Source of the DNA: Oscheius dolichura
Taxonomy: Eukaryota; Nematoda; Chromadorea; Rhabditida; Rhabditidae
Direction: 5' to 3'
Length of the DNA stretch: 64,000 bases
NCBI GenBank assembly: GCA_932521035.1
Contig: OW051496.1
Coordinates: 6,014,001 to 6,078,000, forward strand
Part shown: positions 46,301 through 57,900 of the stretch, in pieces
How positions within the stretch are numbered: position 1 is the stretch's first letter
Layout: each line of letters opens with the position of its first letter
Notes under the pieces: generated by a model
Told to the model about the DNA's origin: nothing
Databases searched by the model: none
What the model saw: only the letters and a program-made list of their open reading frames with translations
Made by a program: the position numbers and the translations under genes

Positions 46301-48106
46301 CACGTATGCTGGCCTCTTGACCGGGGCACCAGGAACCGTGTTCAAGTTCGTTTTCTCTCTTTTAGTTCGATGGCTTGGCGTTGCAGGGTCGAAGACAGTG
46401 CCCACCTCATGAACTGGGTCGAAACTCAGTTCCCTGTGGATGTCAGAGGCCGGAATCCCATGAATCAATTCTTCAACGCCCTTTTGGATGGTAGCAAATT
46501 CAGGAAATCTATAAGAAAGTTCTTCTTTCAGTCCAAGAGACGGCTGACTTGACAAACTTCCCGCAAAAAGAAGTGACTGCCGATATAATGATTTTCTTAG
46601 ACGAGACCGGGCTGACGGAGGACGACTTTGCCAACGTATTGTTCCTGACACGGCCCCTTACCCCCAGTTCAGGTGAAACAGTTCCTTCTGGACTTTACCA
46701 ACCAGTTCACCATCGGCCAGTTCGACACCCAGTTTGCTCTCCAGGCATTCAGTGCCCAGATCATTCCACAGGTATCACCTCCTGTATTCCCCTAATATCG
46801 CTATCCTCTCCAGGCTGGCTGGCATTTCTACGACAGCGCCAACAACGACGCTGTCACCCGGAGGATCAACAACTTGACCCTCGTCAACTCGACTTCAACG
46901 GCTTCTGCCGACCTGGCCGGGGCCGTCGACCAGGCTCTCTACTATTTCCTTCAGCCGGCCTACGGCTGGAGGGAGAGTGTCGCTACCTACAGTATTATTA
47001 TCACCAACGCAAACAGGTAGGGCAGGGTGTCATCTGACTGACTGTCTCAATAGCTTCGTCTTTGGCTCGAACAGCGGCTCTGTGATCTCCTCTCTCCAAT
47101 CCAAGTCGGCAGTCTACGCCCTCAGTTTGAATAATGTCACCAATGACTACGTAAGGAGCTGGGTTAACACGGGCTTCTACGAGACCGTTCCCACTCCACA
47201 GGCTCTGTCGACCAAGAACGGAGCTGGCTTGGATCTCTCAAATCAGATAAACTCAGGTAAGGAGAAGGAGGGCACGCATAGTTAACACTCCAGATTACAA
47301 GGGACGAGTCTATCCTCCAATGCCGCCACTCGACACAATCCAGGCTGATTTCGTCTTCCTCATCGACAACACCAATGCATCCGATAGTGTGTTCATGGTT
47401 GGGCTTATTCCCGACTAGTTGAATCTCCCCCTTCAGATAAGGAACTTCCTCTTGAAGTTTGTCAGCGACGTCGGCTACGTGAACAATACTGCCCGTTTCG
47501 CCGTCGTCAACTATGATTCCCACGGAGTGGTTCAGAACCAGTCGTGGACTCTTCGCAGTGTCGCGGCTCAGGACAGGGGCTCCCTCGTAAAGGCCATCCG
47601 TTCCATAACCATCTCGGGAGATGTCAACCCGCCGGACCTCGTCTCGTAAGGTGGCTCCTCTCCAAATACAGTCGTCTCCAGAGTTGTGGCCTACTTCTCC
47701 GCCGTCCCCGAGCTCTTCGGTATTTCTGCTGGCCGGCCGTTCTTTGTGATCGGGTTATTTAACTCTCCCACGTGAGTCAGAGTGAGACACAGTCGGCAAC
47801 TCTTTTTAGAATCCAAGGGCCGCTCTCCTCGGCCGTGATGGGAGACGTTAATTTGAACTATTTCACTTTTGCTGTCCAATACAATAGGAATGCCATTCCG
47901 TTTGACTACCTCCCGTCCGTAAGTGTCCTTTCTTTTCTCTCCCCTACCAATCCGAGATTCAGTTCCTCGGAAAGGACTATGCCGAAGATTTTGTGTACAC
48001 GAACGATCTCACCACCTATGACATCACCGAATCGAATGACTTCGCTCCCCTCAACGGGTACATCCAATCGGAGTATTCGGCCTTCTCCCAGACATATTCC
48101 AATTAA
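40354..48106 (+). CDS. Type II membrane protein with about eight von Willebrand factor A-like domains
   Basis: Exon 1 encodes a short basic cytoplasmic N-terminus and one helix (LIVAGAIAAVGLAMLIAGSV), so the rest is extracellular. A Cys-rich segment (CPTCPQCQQCTTC) and a Thr-rich mucin-like stretch follow, then tandem vWA-like units separated by Thr/Pro linkers. The unit at about 42049 has a full metal site, VLFLVDESLSM, with DGWSD later. Others are degenerate at the metal residues: DLIFVIEVSEAE, DIVLILHANTAD, DIALLIDASSQN, YFIVDSSFSQ, DIMIFLDETGL and DFVFLIDNTNA. This suggests adhesive or scaffold rather than uniformly metal-dependent binding. About 25 or more exons have 30-50-nt introns; one (44214-44651) holds a MITE. 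The stop is TAA 48104-48106, with AATAAA at 48130-48135. Several exon joins are approximate. Large vWA-repeat proteins of this kind occur in nematode cuticle, matrix and intestine. Confidence 0.8.
44230..44636. mobile_element. piggyBac-type MITE with TTAA target duplication, in a vWA-gene intron
   Basis: A 399-bp non-coding foldback element occupies 44234-44632, flanked by TTAA on both sides (44230-44233 and 44633-44636). Its ends begin CCCATT and finish AATGGG, in the style of piggyBac-superfamily termini. The two arms are long inverted repeats (about 44234-44390 and 44434-44632) around a 43-nt loop. The inner 41 nt (44350-44390 against 44434-44474) differ at only two positions, and the outer parts are more diverged. 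No transposase is encoded. Removing the element plus one TTAA leaves a 35-nt intron, the normal size in this gene. Confidence 0.85.
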
Positions 48107-48129
48107 TTAATTAAATAACTAATATATCA

Positions 48130-48135
48130 AATAAA
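48130..48135 (+). terminator. Polyadenylation signal of the vWA gene
   Basis: AATAAA lies 24 nt after the vWA stop codon. A perfect 8-bp hairpin (48176-48183 with 48192-48199) follows about 40 nt downstream. Confidence 0.5.
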
Positions 48136-49078
48136 ATTATAATAACCGGGGACGGTGCGGTGAGTCAAGTGGCCGGCCGTGGCCGTGTTTAGCCACGGCT
48201 CTTACGAGTGCTGGTGTGTTGGGCGACGACATTTGAGCATTCACCCGCTTCCTCCCTGCACATTTCTCTCCATTCATGACATCCTCCCCCCGTCCGTCGC
48301 CAGTAGCCGAACATTCCTTCCGAATGGGGCATCTCATTTGCATGTCGAGTGCAACCAGGTGTATGTTGCGCGGGATCACCGTTTATGGATGAGTCGTCCC
48401 TCGGCGCGGTCTCTCTCTACTTTTGGCCCGCCCCTCCCCACCACAGGTGGCGTCTCCTCTCTTCTGCTACTTCTTATACAAACAGTCAATCATCCCCCCA
48501 ATGAACAGATCTCCCTTTCCTTGATGTCCATCCTCGATAAGCTTCTTCTTTTGCCCATTAACGGCCGGCGACTGGAGATGACAGCCGGCCGCCTCCACTT
48601 CTTTCAGCTGTAGTCCTGACATGGATCCGGGCGATGATCCGCGTGTTCAATCGCCTGCCTCAGGTGCTAAGCGGCCTACTTTTGACAACTCCCATCCTCT
48701 TAAAGATATCGCATTGATCTCTTTCTCTCTTTCTCTCTCCACCTGTTCTCCCCCTGGCCACAGTTTCAGCCACAATTAGGACCAGCCCTGCTGCTAATTG
48801 GAGGATTTTGTGCACCTGGCCGAGTCCTCTTTTTACGATGCTTTTCCTTCTTCCGCCCAATTTTCCCTCAATTTCACATATCCCTTTTCTTTACATCTTT
48901 CTTCTCTATCTATCCCTACCCTGGCTCATCCTCCTTTTTTCTCTTCCTTACAATTTACCTTATCTAAACCCCAGATCCTTCAGCCTCGTCCGAGTCGGCC
49001 TCACCATTCTTCCCGTAGAACACCTGCCGCGTTTCCGGCCATCCAGCCATTTCTACCTATTCCTAGTCCCATGAGCTA
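48136..49078. other. Spacer upstream of crumbs
   Basis: The plus strand is pyrimidine-rich, especially 48,680-48,970. Open frames there are compositional. No gene seen. It ends in a three-codon upstream ORF at 49071-49079. Confidence 0.55.
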
Positions 49079-49079
49079 A
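49071..49079 (+). promoter_or_regulatory. Minimal upstream ORF overlapping the crumbs start
   Basis: ATG-AGC-TAA ends on the A of the crumbs ATG (TAATG). If transcribed, ribosomes would translate two codons, stop and have to reinitiate one base back, a way to damp translation of the main frame. Confidence 0.4.
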
Positions 49080-52000
49080 TGTACTTATTCCTTTTGCTCC
49101 TGCTCTTCCCCGTACTCCCAGGTAAGTTCACTCCGTCCGCGAAGTGCCACTTTTTCAACTTCTGTGCAAACGGTAGGTGATAACTCGGGTCTCGTGCGGA
49201 TAATCCCTCAGCATGTTTACAGTAACGGGCAGCGGGCCATCATATCAACTTTGTTTGAGCTCCTAATTGAGTCTTTTGTAGCCGGGGTCGTCGTGAAACA
49301 AAAGCCTTGACTGTTTACTTGTCGCTGGCTATGGAGCGCGCGAGTGGTAGGCAATTTACGGGGGAAACAACGAGCAAAAACGATCAACCTCTCGTTTGTA
49401 TCTGAGGGGGAATTTAGAGGCAAAAGTGGTCGAAGAGGAAATGCCGGCGGCGGGCGTCAAAGGAGTGGCCAGCTTGTATTGTGCAATGGACTGCTCAACG
49501 CGAGTGATAAGACGTGGGAAGGGGGTCAGCCCCGTATTGTCTCTCCTCTCGTACCTGCGCCCAAAAGGGGGCCACTTCCGAATGTTTGACATGATATTTG
49601 AGAGTTCCGGGAGGGATCATGGCGGCATTCTCGCCCACCTGTAATTACAATCCTAATCCGTGCATCCCACGGGTCAGGGCTTTGATCCGAGCGACAGGAG
49701 AGAGGGGAAGAGAAGCCAGGCGGAAAGACAATCCTGACTTGGGACGGTTCACGGGTCATAGGATAAGGAAAAGTCATGTTCGTGACCATTAATGGGCGCC
49801 GTCCTTGTCCCGCTTCGGCTTCTCCGGCCCATAGATAAACTATACGTCTCCCTCCCGCAATTATTCATGTAATTGGCCTTCGGATCCCCGCAACCTAACC
49901 CCCCGCTTTATGAGGCAGATAACCTTGTGCCATCAATGCTGTCAATCCGTCCGTAATTGTGGCCCGGCTGTCACAGGTTGTAGATGGCGCTGGTCAGAGC
50001 ACTTGAGACCCGATGACCGGACAAATCTAAACAACGGGGAGCACGCACAAAAGCAGGGGGCTGTCTTGTCTAAATTCACGGGATCCGGTGTCTTCCGAAG
50101 GCCAAGATGATCAGAAGGACAGGCGACCCGTTTTCAGGGAGAGCAGCAGAGAGGCCGTGCGGGAGCAACATCTGCCTCAATGGCGGCACCTGTAGGGTCG
50201 ACGACGTGGCCAGGAGTTTCAAGTGCTACTGTGAGAAGGGATTCTCAGGTCTTTTTAGCCAAATCAGAGAGAATTCAACCAACTCTTTAGGCAAACTGTG
50301 CCAAGAGGTCTGCTCCCGGCCGTGTGTCAACGGGGACTGTATGAAAGGCGACCACGGAGAGGAGATCTGCCAATGTAGAGCAGGTACCCTTTGGCATCAT
50401 TAGCCCCCAACCGGTAGCCAGCCGGTTATGCGCCAAACGTTTTTGGTTCGAACTAGTTCGACCGGCACGTGGATCATCCCGGCGGGGGATAATCTTCCGC
50501 TCTGCCGAAAAAGATGTTTATCAGAGAAAAAAGAGGAATTGCAGGATGGAGCGGACCGGTGTGCGACACCTCGGGAGGAGCCGCCGAGGGCTGTTTATCC
50601 AACGCCGACTGCTCATCTAATGAGACGTAGAGTTACTCGGGGCCGGTAAATGGTATTCTCTTCAGGTGTGTCGAGAATGACCGGGGAGTCAAGTCCTGTA
50701 TGGTCGATCCCTGTGAAACGAATCCCTGCCAGAACAATGCCACCTGCACCTCTCATCGGGTACGAGACTGTCCTCCTCCTCCTCTAAAATGCCTCGTTTA
50801 GTATGACTTCCAATGTGTCTGCCCCCATGGTTGGGCAGGCAAGAGATGTGACACGGACGTCAACGAATGTGAGCTAGACCCCTGCCGGAATGGCGGTACC
50901 TGCATCAACCTGGAAGGGGGATACGAATGTCTCTGTTCTGAACGGTTCATAGGTTCGTCCAGCTTTTTCTTTTCATTTGTCGTTATTTCTAGGAAAGCTC
51001 TGTGCCGAGACACACTGTGAGCCGAATCCTTGTAAGAACAACGGGAACTGCGTTGAGATGGAAACTGGGTTCCAGTGTGACTGCGACGATGGCTTCACCG
51101 GACAGACGTGTGAAGAAATCGTGAGTCTCTTTCCAAATATCCTCAGGAACACTTCGTTTTCAGGATGAAAGTTCTCCGTTGGCCGAGAGCCGTGACCCGT
51201 GCCAGGCGTCTTCTTGTCTAAATGGAGGCACGTGCGTATCCAACGGGTCATCCTTCGACTGCTATTGCCGGCCAGAGTATTCAGGGAAGCACTGCGAGAA
51301 CCTTACGGAATGTACCGTCGGGGGGCAGAAATGTCTCAACGGTGGGACGTGTATTCGAGGACTCGCCACTTCATACTGTGAATGTCCTCCAGACTACCGG
51401 GGAATCCTCTGTGAGAGTCTAGAAATGCCAACAGCCCAGGATGCCTGCTCTCGAAAGCCGTGTGTCAACGGAGGTATGCTCTCTCTCTCACATTCCAACT
51501 TATTCTCACAGGAACATGTACTGTCTCCAATGGGCAAGCCGTCTGCCAATGCCCTCCTGGTTTCCAAGGACCGACCTGCGGTGCTTCTATCCTAGCCGTC
51601 ACTTGTTCCCCAAATCCTTGTCAAAATGAGGGAATGTGTGAGCCGGTTGGAGGTAAACTTTCCGTCCTCTCCTTGATAGTCTTGTTCAGATCCAGCCGAA
51701 GGAGGATTTGTCTGTCACTGTGGTATTGGATTCACTGGCTTCATCTGCGAGGCTGTGGTGAGTCGTTCCTCTTCTCATTATATTAGAAAATAGGAGAACG
51801 CCTGGCTGTCGACTGTATCCGAGCTGCCGACCCCTACCGCCACTACCACCCCGGGCCGTTTACCATTCTCGTTGAGTACCCGAAAGCCGGCAACGTCTCC
51901 AGTTGTCAAGGTATCTTTTTTGTCCAGCCGAAGACATCCAATTTCAGCTCTACTCCTGTGAGGCGTGTATCCACTCAGACAGGTGTATTGAAAACAACGA

Positions 52001-55000
52001 AGGCTCCGTCTGCATCTGCCGACCGGGTTATTATGGACCTCTCTGTGACAAGGAGGGATCGGTAAGTATTTTCTGCGTTTTATAAGGAATCAGTACCTTT
52101 AGGTGTGTGCTGCAGTCACCTGCCCAGTTGCCCAGCTGTGTCGACCACGAATAAGTGCCATGGGGGCCGAAACCAACTGTGCCTGCCCGATAGGCAAAGA
52201 CGGCGAGAGGTGCAACAAGGACAACACCGTCACCTTCGGCCCCAACAGTTTGTTCGTCTTCCAAAGTCCGGCTGTAATGATCGGGTGAGTATGCCAGCCT
52301 CGTGTACCTACCAATCCCCTTCAGATCTTCTTCTGGCCCACTGCCTTATTCATTGTCTTTCACTTTCCGGACTACACTGACGGAGGCCCACTTGGCATCT
52401 GGAGAAAATATCTTCGGCCAGAGGCTGTTCTCCCTCTCTCTGAACGGGGGGCGCCTTTCTGTGAACATTTCTGGTGCTGTCTACGATCGTCTCGTGCCGG
52501 TTTCTGTCAACGATGGGGAATGGTACACTCTGGAGTTGCAGAAGACAGCCAAAGTAAGATTTGTTAGTTTTTAGACGAATTTCTTCCAGGATATTTCGAT
52601 CAGTATGGTGGACGACCAGGGCTACGAGTACCTGTCTCGTTCCCTCCCGAGACCATCGTCGTTCGACATCTTCTCGACCCGGATCGGAAAGACGGCAGAC
52701 GAGCAGTTCTTTGTCGGCTGTATGGCGGATATCTATATCGACAAGACCTCCATCGACTTGGCCAACTCCAACAGGGCCGTGTCCATAAATGCCGGTTCGT
52801 CCTCCTCCCATGTTCTTCTACTCCCAACTTAGGCTGTAGCAGGGTGCCTCAGTGTGCTACCAATCGCTGTCACAACGGGGGAATCTGCTTGGATATGTGG
52901 AACCACTCGGAGTGCGACTGCAAGGCGCCCTTCCTACCACCCCTCTGCATGCACAGCCTTCCTCCCAGCACTTTTGGTCACAGAAATCTCAGTAGTCTCG
53001 CGGAAATAGCGTAAGTATTTGGCCTCCAGAAAAAAAAACATGTTGATTTATAGAGTGCCTTTGGAAAGTTCGGATTCTTTGAAGTTCCAAACAGATGTTC
53101 GAATGATCACCCGAACCAACAAACCCGAGGGAGCTGTGCTTTACATTGGCGAGAACTCGGCGGAAGAGGGCGCCACCTTCATGGCCCTTGGTCTAGACAA
53201 CGGGACGCTAGTCGGAGAGCAAATTAGCTGCCCTTTAAATAAAAACATCTTTCAGTACGAAGCAAAATAGGGTCGAAGAGTTCGTTCGAGTTGCGGAGCC
53301 GACGAAGATTGGACGACAACGAGGATCACGAAATTCGAGTCGAACGAGCGAAACGAAGAGTCCGACTCTACGTGGACGGGATTCTCGAATCGGAAGGAGA
53401 CATCCCCTCCCGGTTCGACCATCCCCTCTTTGTGGAGAAGATTCAGTTGGGAAGCTCCGAGGGAACACCGGCGGATGCCTTCCCGAGCCGAGACTATTTC
53501 AAAGGATCAATACAAGATGCCCGGGTCAACGGCGAGTCGGCTGTCCTCCACCGAACCGATTTGAATATCGACGGTGTGGGGAGAGTTACACGGCTGGAGA
53601 ATGTCCTAGAAGTAGGTGCCTGCTTTTTTGATTAGAGTGGCGCCTTCAGGGATCTGTCTCGGACGACGTCTGCTCGATGGAAAGCCTCTGTGTGAAGGGA
53701 TCCTGTAGGAACACGTTCAACGACTACGAGTGCATCTGCAACATGGGATACTACGGACGGAACTGTGACCAGAAGGATTACTGTATCAGTAGTCCGTGCC
53801 CCTCTGGCGGCAGCTGCCTCAATGTCGGCGGAGGATTCATTTGTAAGTCGGCTATTATTTATTTTTGGACACTTTCTTTAGGCACTTCCCCGGTAACCTT
53901 GGTCAGAAGCAGTCTCCTCGGGTTTAAACTACAAACGAACACGACCGTAGATTTGGACTCGATCGAGTTCTCCATCAGGACTCATTCCCAAGAGGGCCGA
54001 ATCCTTACTCTGGTTGGTCTCTTGGCCCCCTTTTCCTAGTTTCATCTTTCAGTCCTCCGCCACCTCGAGGCTGATGTTGTCCCTGTCTTATGGCCAGCTG
54101 GTGGTCACCACGGATGCCCCTTTCACCATTCGCAAGACCATAGCAGATGGCACCTGGAACAAGATCCGAATCCAGGGGAATGTTCTAAAGATCAACAATG
54201 CAAGTTATGGTTTGTCAACTGGTCTTGTCCCAGACACCTCCCTTTCTAGGTCTGCCGTCTACATTTTCGCTTCCCACGGCTACCGCATCCGCTAATTTGA
54301 ACATTGGCCAAATGGGCGGGACAGCCTCCTTCGAAGGTTGTCTCCAGAATATGCAGATTGGAAAATTACCCCGACTCTCCTTCTATCGCGAGGAAGACCT
54401 CAAAATTCCCTCTGGACTTCAATACTGGAAGGCCACCACCAGGAGAAAAGTTTGTGGCTGGCAATAATCTAAACATAGGATCTCTAGGTAGCGACGGAGT
54501 GTCTCTCGTCCTTTCAGTGTGGAGCAGCCTCCCCCTGTCTGAACAACGGCCTCTGCGTCGACGCCTGGAACCAAGCCACCTGCCAATGTCCACCCGGCTT
54601 TACCGGACCGCTCTGTGAGGTGAACTTCAATGATTGTGAGAACATCGACTGTGGTCATGGGAGATGCGTGGATGAAGTGCACAATTACCGGTATGTAAAG
54701 GCTCTGTGGGAATACGTCTTCCAGATGTGACTGTGACCATGGCTTCCAAGGGATCGCCTGCGACGTCGCTGTTGACAGCTGTGTTGAACTGCCCTGTAAG
54801 AACGGCGGCTTCTGTGTTAATGGAAACGGAACATTCGTCTGTCAGTGTGCCGAGGGGTGGGCTGGGAAGACTTGCACCATCAAGGTACCCTCTCTTCATA
54901 TCCATCTCATCTCCTCCAGAAATTCGCGTCGTGTACCACTTCGCTCTGTCAAAACGAGGGTGTCTGTATCATGGACAGGGCAGAGCCCAAGTGCCGATGT

Positions 55001-56407
55001 ATTCCCGGATTTTCTGGCCAGTTCTGCGAAGAAACAGTTGACCCCTGTACCATCCGGCCATGTCAGCACGGAACATGTCTTGCTCTACCGTCTGGAGGGC
55101 ACCAATGCCGCTGCGATGAGGGATATGGCGGAGTCGCCTGCGAAGAGTTGATGAACACCTGTACAGCCGATACTTGTGGAGGAAGAGGAAGCTGTAAAGC
55201 CATCTGGAATGGGACGATGTGTGACTGTGCCAGGGGGTGGAGGGGACGGCGATGCTCTGAAGACGTCGACGAGTGTCTCTCTATTCCCTGTGAGAACGAC
55301 GGGGCTTGTATCAATGTGGCCGGCGGATATCAATGCAAATGCCGAAAATTTTACATGGGTATTATTTGAGGAGGTTTACCAAGGAAAATATAATGTTCAG
55401 GAGATCGGTGTGAAGTGGAGGGATCCTGCCTGAGGTCCCCATGTATCTATGGCGAATGTATCCAGATGAAGCACGACGAGCACACCTGTTCGTGTAAGAA
55501 GGGATACGAGGGACTGAACTGCGAGGTGAGTCAACTTATATTCAAGAAACAAGATGACTTTCAGCAACGGATAGATTACTGTAAGAAGAGTCCCTGCAGG
55601 AACGGAGCCACGTGTGAATCCCTCATTGGCGAATACGTCTGCCACTGCATTCCGGGCTTCAACGGGACTAACTGTGAACACGACATCGACGAGTGTGTCT
55701 ACGGGTACTGTAGCAACGGCTCGATGTGCCGGGACCGCGTGGCCGACTACGACTGCATCTGTGATGGCACCGGCTTCCAAGGTACTCCTGTCTTCTTTTT
55801 ATCAAACAGTGGCTGTTCAGGAAAGAATTGTACGGAGGATATCGACGAATGTCTCCTCTCGAGTAGTTGTCTCCATGGAGAGTGTACCAACACGAATGGA
55901 GGATACAAGTGCGACTGCGAGAAGGGATACATCGGCCGCCGCTGCTCCGTCCTGGATCCCTGTGTGCCGGACGAACGGAACAGGACGACGCATTCATGTG
56001 TACATGGGAGGTGTGTCAACCCAGGAGTTCGTCTGGAACACGGACACGAGACAGCCATCCACGAATGCAAATGCGAGAGAGGATACGCGGGACTCCAGTG
56101 CTCATCAAAGGTCTGTCCTCCTCGTCGTCCAAGTGAAGCATACATTCAGGTAGAGGAGAGGCGACTGATCGTGCTGGGCTACGTGCTGCCGTACGTGGCC
56201 GGGGGCCTCGTCCTCCTCTGTCTCCTCGGCTGTATCCTTTTCATCGTGGTCTGGAAAGGGAAACAATCATATCACGGCCAGTGAGCTCTCTGTCCAATCA
56301 TAATCGTCCTTCTCTTCAGCTACAGCCCTAGTCATCAAGAAATCAACGGGACCCGGTTACAGATGAATCACATGATCAAGCTACCTCCGGAGGAACGGCT
56401 CATCTAG
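49079..56407 (+). CDS. crb: Crumbs, apical polarity transmembrane protein
   Basis: Crumbs sets the apical membrane of epithelia through Pals1/Par6 and FERM partners. A signal-peptide exon ([15 protein letters not shown], 49079-49120) is followed by a 1-kb intron. About 26 EGF-like repeats follow (for example [35 protein letters not shown]), many with the calcium-binding D-x-D/N-E-C lead-in (DVNEC, DVDEC, DIDEC). They are interrupted by three laminin-G domains at about 52.3-52.8, 53.0-53.6 and 53.9-54.5 kb. One helix ([20 protein letters not shown]) precedes a 40-residue tail that contains YSPSHQE, the FERM-binding element, and ends PPEERLI, the PDZ ligand, at TAG 56405-56407. This tail identifies the orthologue firmly. 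Introns are otherwise mostly 35-50 nt. Confidence 0.96.
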
Positions 56408-56480
56408 ACCATTTTATAGGACCAATGACACTTTCTTGTCTCACTTCACTTCCACGGGTATCTTTTTATATACGGAACAG

Positions 56481-56486
56481 AATAAA
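56481..56486 (+). terminator. Polyadenylation signal of crumbs
   Basis: AATAAA lies 74 nt after the crumbs stop and only 4 bp from the stop codon of the opposing secreted-protein gene, so the two transcripts probably overlap at their 3' ends. Confidence 0.5.
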
Positions 56487-56489
56487 TTA

Positions 56490-56874
56490 TTATTTCTTAC
56501 AACAAACGGTCAAGGTCAGGGTATACAGTCGGTCGTACTGGTCATAGACGAGGGAGGACGAGCCGGCCTCTCCCAAGTGCATCAAATCCTCTCCAGCAAT
56601 GTTCTTATCCTAAAGAAATAGTGGGAAAGATCTCTGACTACGGTACTTTTGGATTGACATCAGGCTGGACGGAGAGGCGGAGCTCGTTGAAGGAGAAGCC
56701 CGTGGGACAGGAGGACGACGCCTGGAGTACACAGAGAGGCTGGTCATACCAGGGCTTAGACTCGTCTACTCCTGGGACTGGCTGGAATATCTGCCCACCG
56801 AAGAAAGGATGGCCCGGAATAAGTGGAGAGACCAGGGGAAGGAGGGAGAGGATAAGAAACGACAGGGTGGACAT
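56490..56874 (-). CDS. Small secreted protein, unknown
   Basis: Two exons joined over a 38-nt intron (donor gtaccg, acceptor ctatttctttag) encode about 115 residues. The signal peptide is MSTLSFLILSLLPLVSPL; the mature part has few cysteines (CVLQASSSC, and a terminal TLTVCCKK). Without the splice the frame stops six bases after the donor. I do not recognise the family. The stop is TAA 56490-56492. It is convergent with crumbs. Confidence 0.62.
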
Positions 56875-57894
56875 GGGGATGGAAACGAAATTCAGCTGGC
56901 TGTCTATATTAGAGATGGTCCCCGCAGCTGAACAAGCACAGATCCAATGGTATGCGAAAATCTTGGTGTTATGTTTGCCATTTTGGGGTCGAAGTCACGG
57001 CCTCTTTTCCGAGCTGAAGGTGTGCTAACCAGAGATATTAAAGTCCTTTTGGGACCCGGAAGTAGGGGGTGTCCCCCCGCGCGATGTGTCGGCCGATACT
57101 GTCCATTTGCAAGGGAAAGGTCAAAAATGTTTCCCACTATCTACTCCGCCGGCTGCACTTTGTCTCTGTTTTGTCCAAGCTGAGGACACGTTGCTGTAAT
57201 GTCGATTTCTTCTTTTACGGCTATCATTCCGCCAATCTCGAGTGCCGTGTGCCACCTAGGTAAAACACGAAACTCTCCTGCCAATTGCCGTTTTGCACTT
57301 TATTGCCCACTGCCCGTCTTCGGTTACAATCGGGAGGACGGTAATTTTTCTCTTTTGGTGGGGTGAGAGAAGACAAATTGGCCACAGGGACAGGCCGGGG
57401 CACAAAAGGAGGCGGCGGGCACCAGTTCGGGGTCAGAGATGAAACTTCTTTTTGTTTCTCACTTTCTTCTTCGGGGCGATACGATCTAATCAAATGAAGC
57501 AATTCTTGGCACCGGGCAGGGGATGCCCCGGCCGTTTCTGAGGGGGTTGGGGGACGACGTCACTCCCTTGTTGACGGCCTAATACACAGCGATTCGTCGA
57601 AATTACGTCAAAATTTGGCGAAGCCCTCATCCGACCAGGAATATAGGCAGCCGGCGTTCTCCTCGGTTCCTCTATTAGGAGATGCAGCTGATAGCAGGGG
57701 CAGCTGGCGAGTTCAAGGTCAGCAAAACACGGGCTTCAAGAGGAGAGTAGTTACCTGTGAACGACCTCGCCGCCTCCCCACCACACCCCTAATTTCTTTT
57801 TCCATATTCCCCCTGCCCTCCTTTGCTCTTTTTCGAGAACATCTCGTTTTTGTAATTGGTCCCGTCTCAAACACATTCCATCTCTCTTCAGGGG
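56875..57894. other. Spacer between secreted-protein gene and the cystine-knot precursor gene
   Basis: No gene supported; chance frames of 60-135 codons on both strands lack features. It serves as the divergent control region of the two genes. It ends in a strong acceptor, ccatctctcttcag, at 57891. Confidence 0.5.
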
Positions 57895-57900
57895 ATGTGA
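57895..57900 (+). promoter_or_regulatory. Start-stop upstream ORF abutting the ligand start codon
   Basis: ATG-TGA lies directly against the main ATG at 57901 and downstream of the candidate trans-splice acceptor, so it would be retained in the mature mRNA. A start-stop element of this kind can stall ribosomes and lower translation. Confidence 0.4.

Noticed and set aside
50448..50461. Perfect 14-bp palindrome TCGAACTAGTTCGA in a crumbs intron, with a tRNA T-arm-like look
   Set aside because: Flanks do not form a tRNA cloverleaf; a single short palindrome is not enough to call a site.
57224..57502. 92-codon minus-strand Pro-rich frame
   Set aside because: No signal peptide, acceptor or continuation; likely chance in the divergent spacer.
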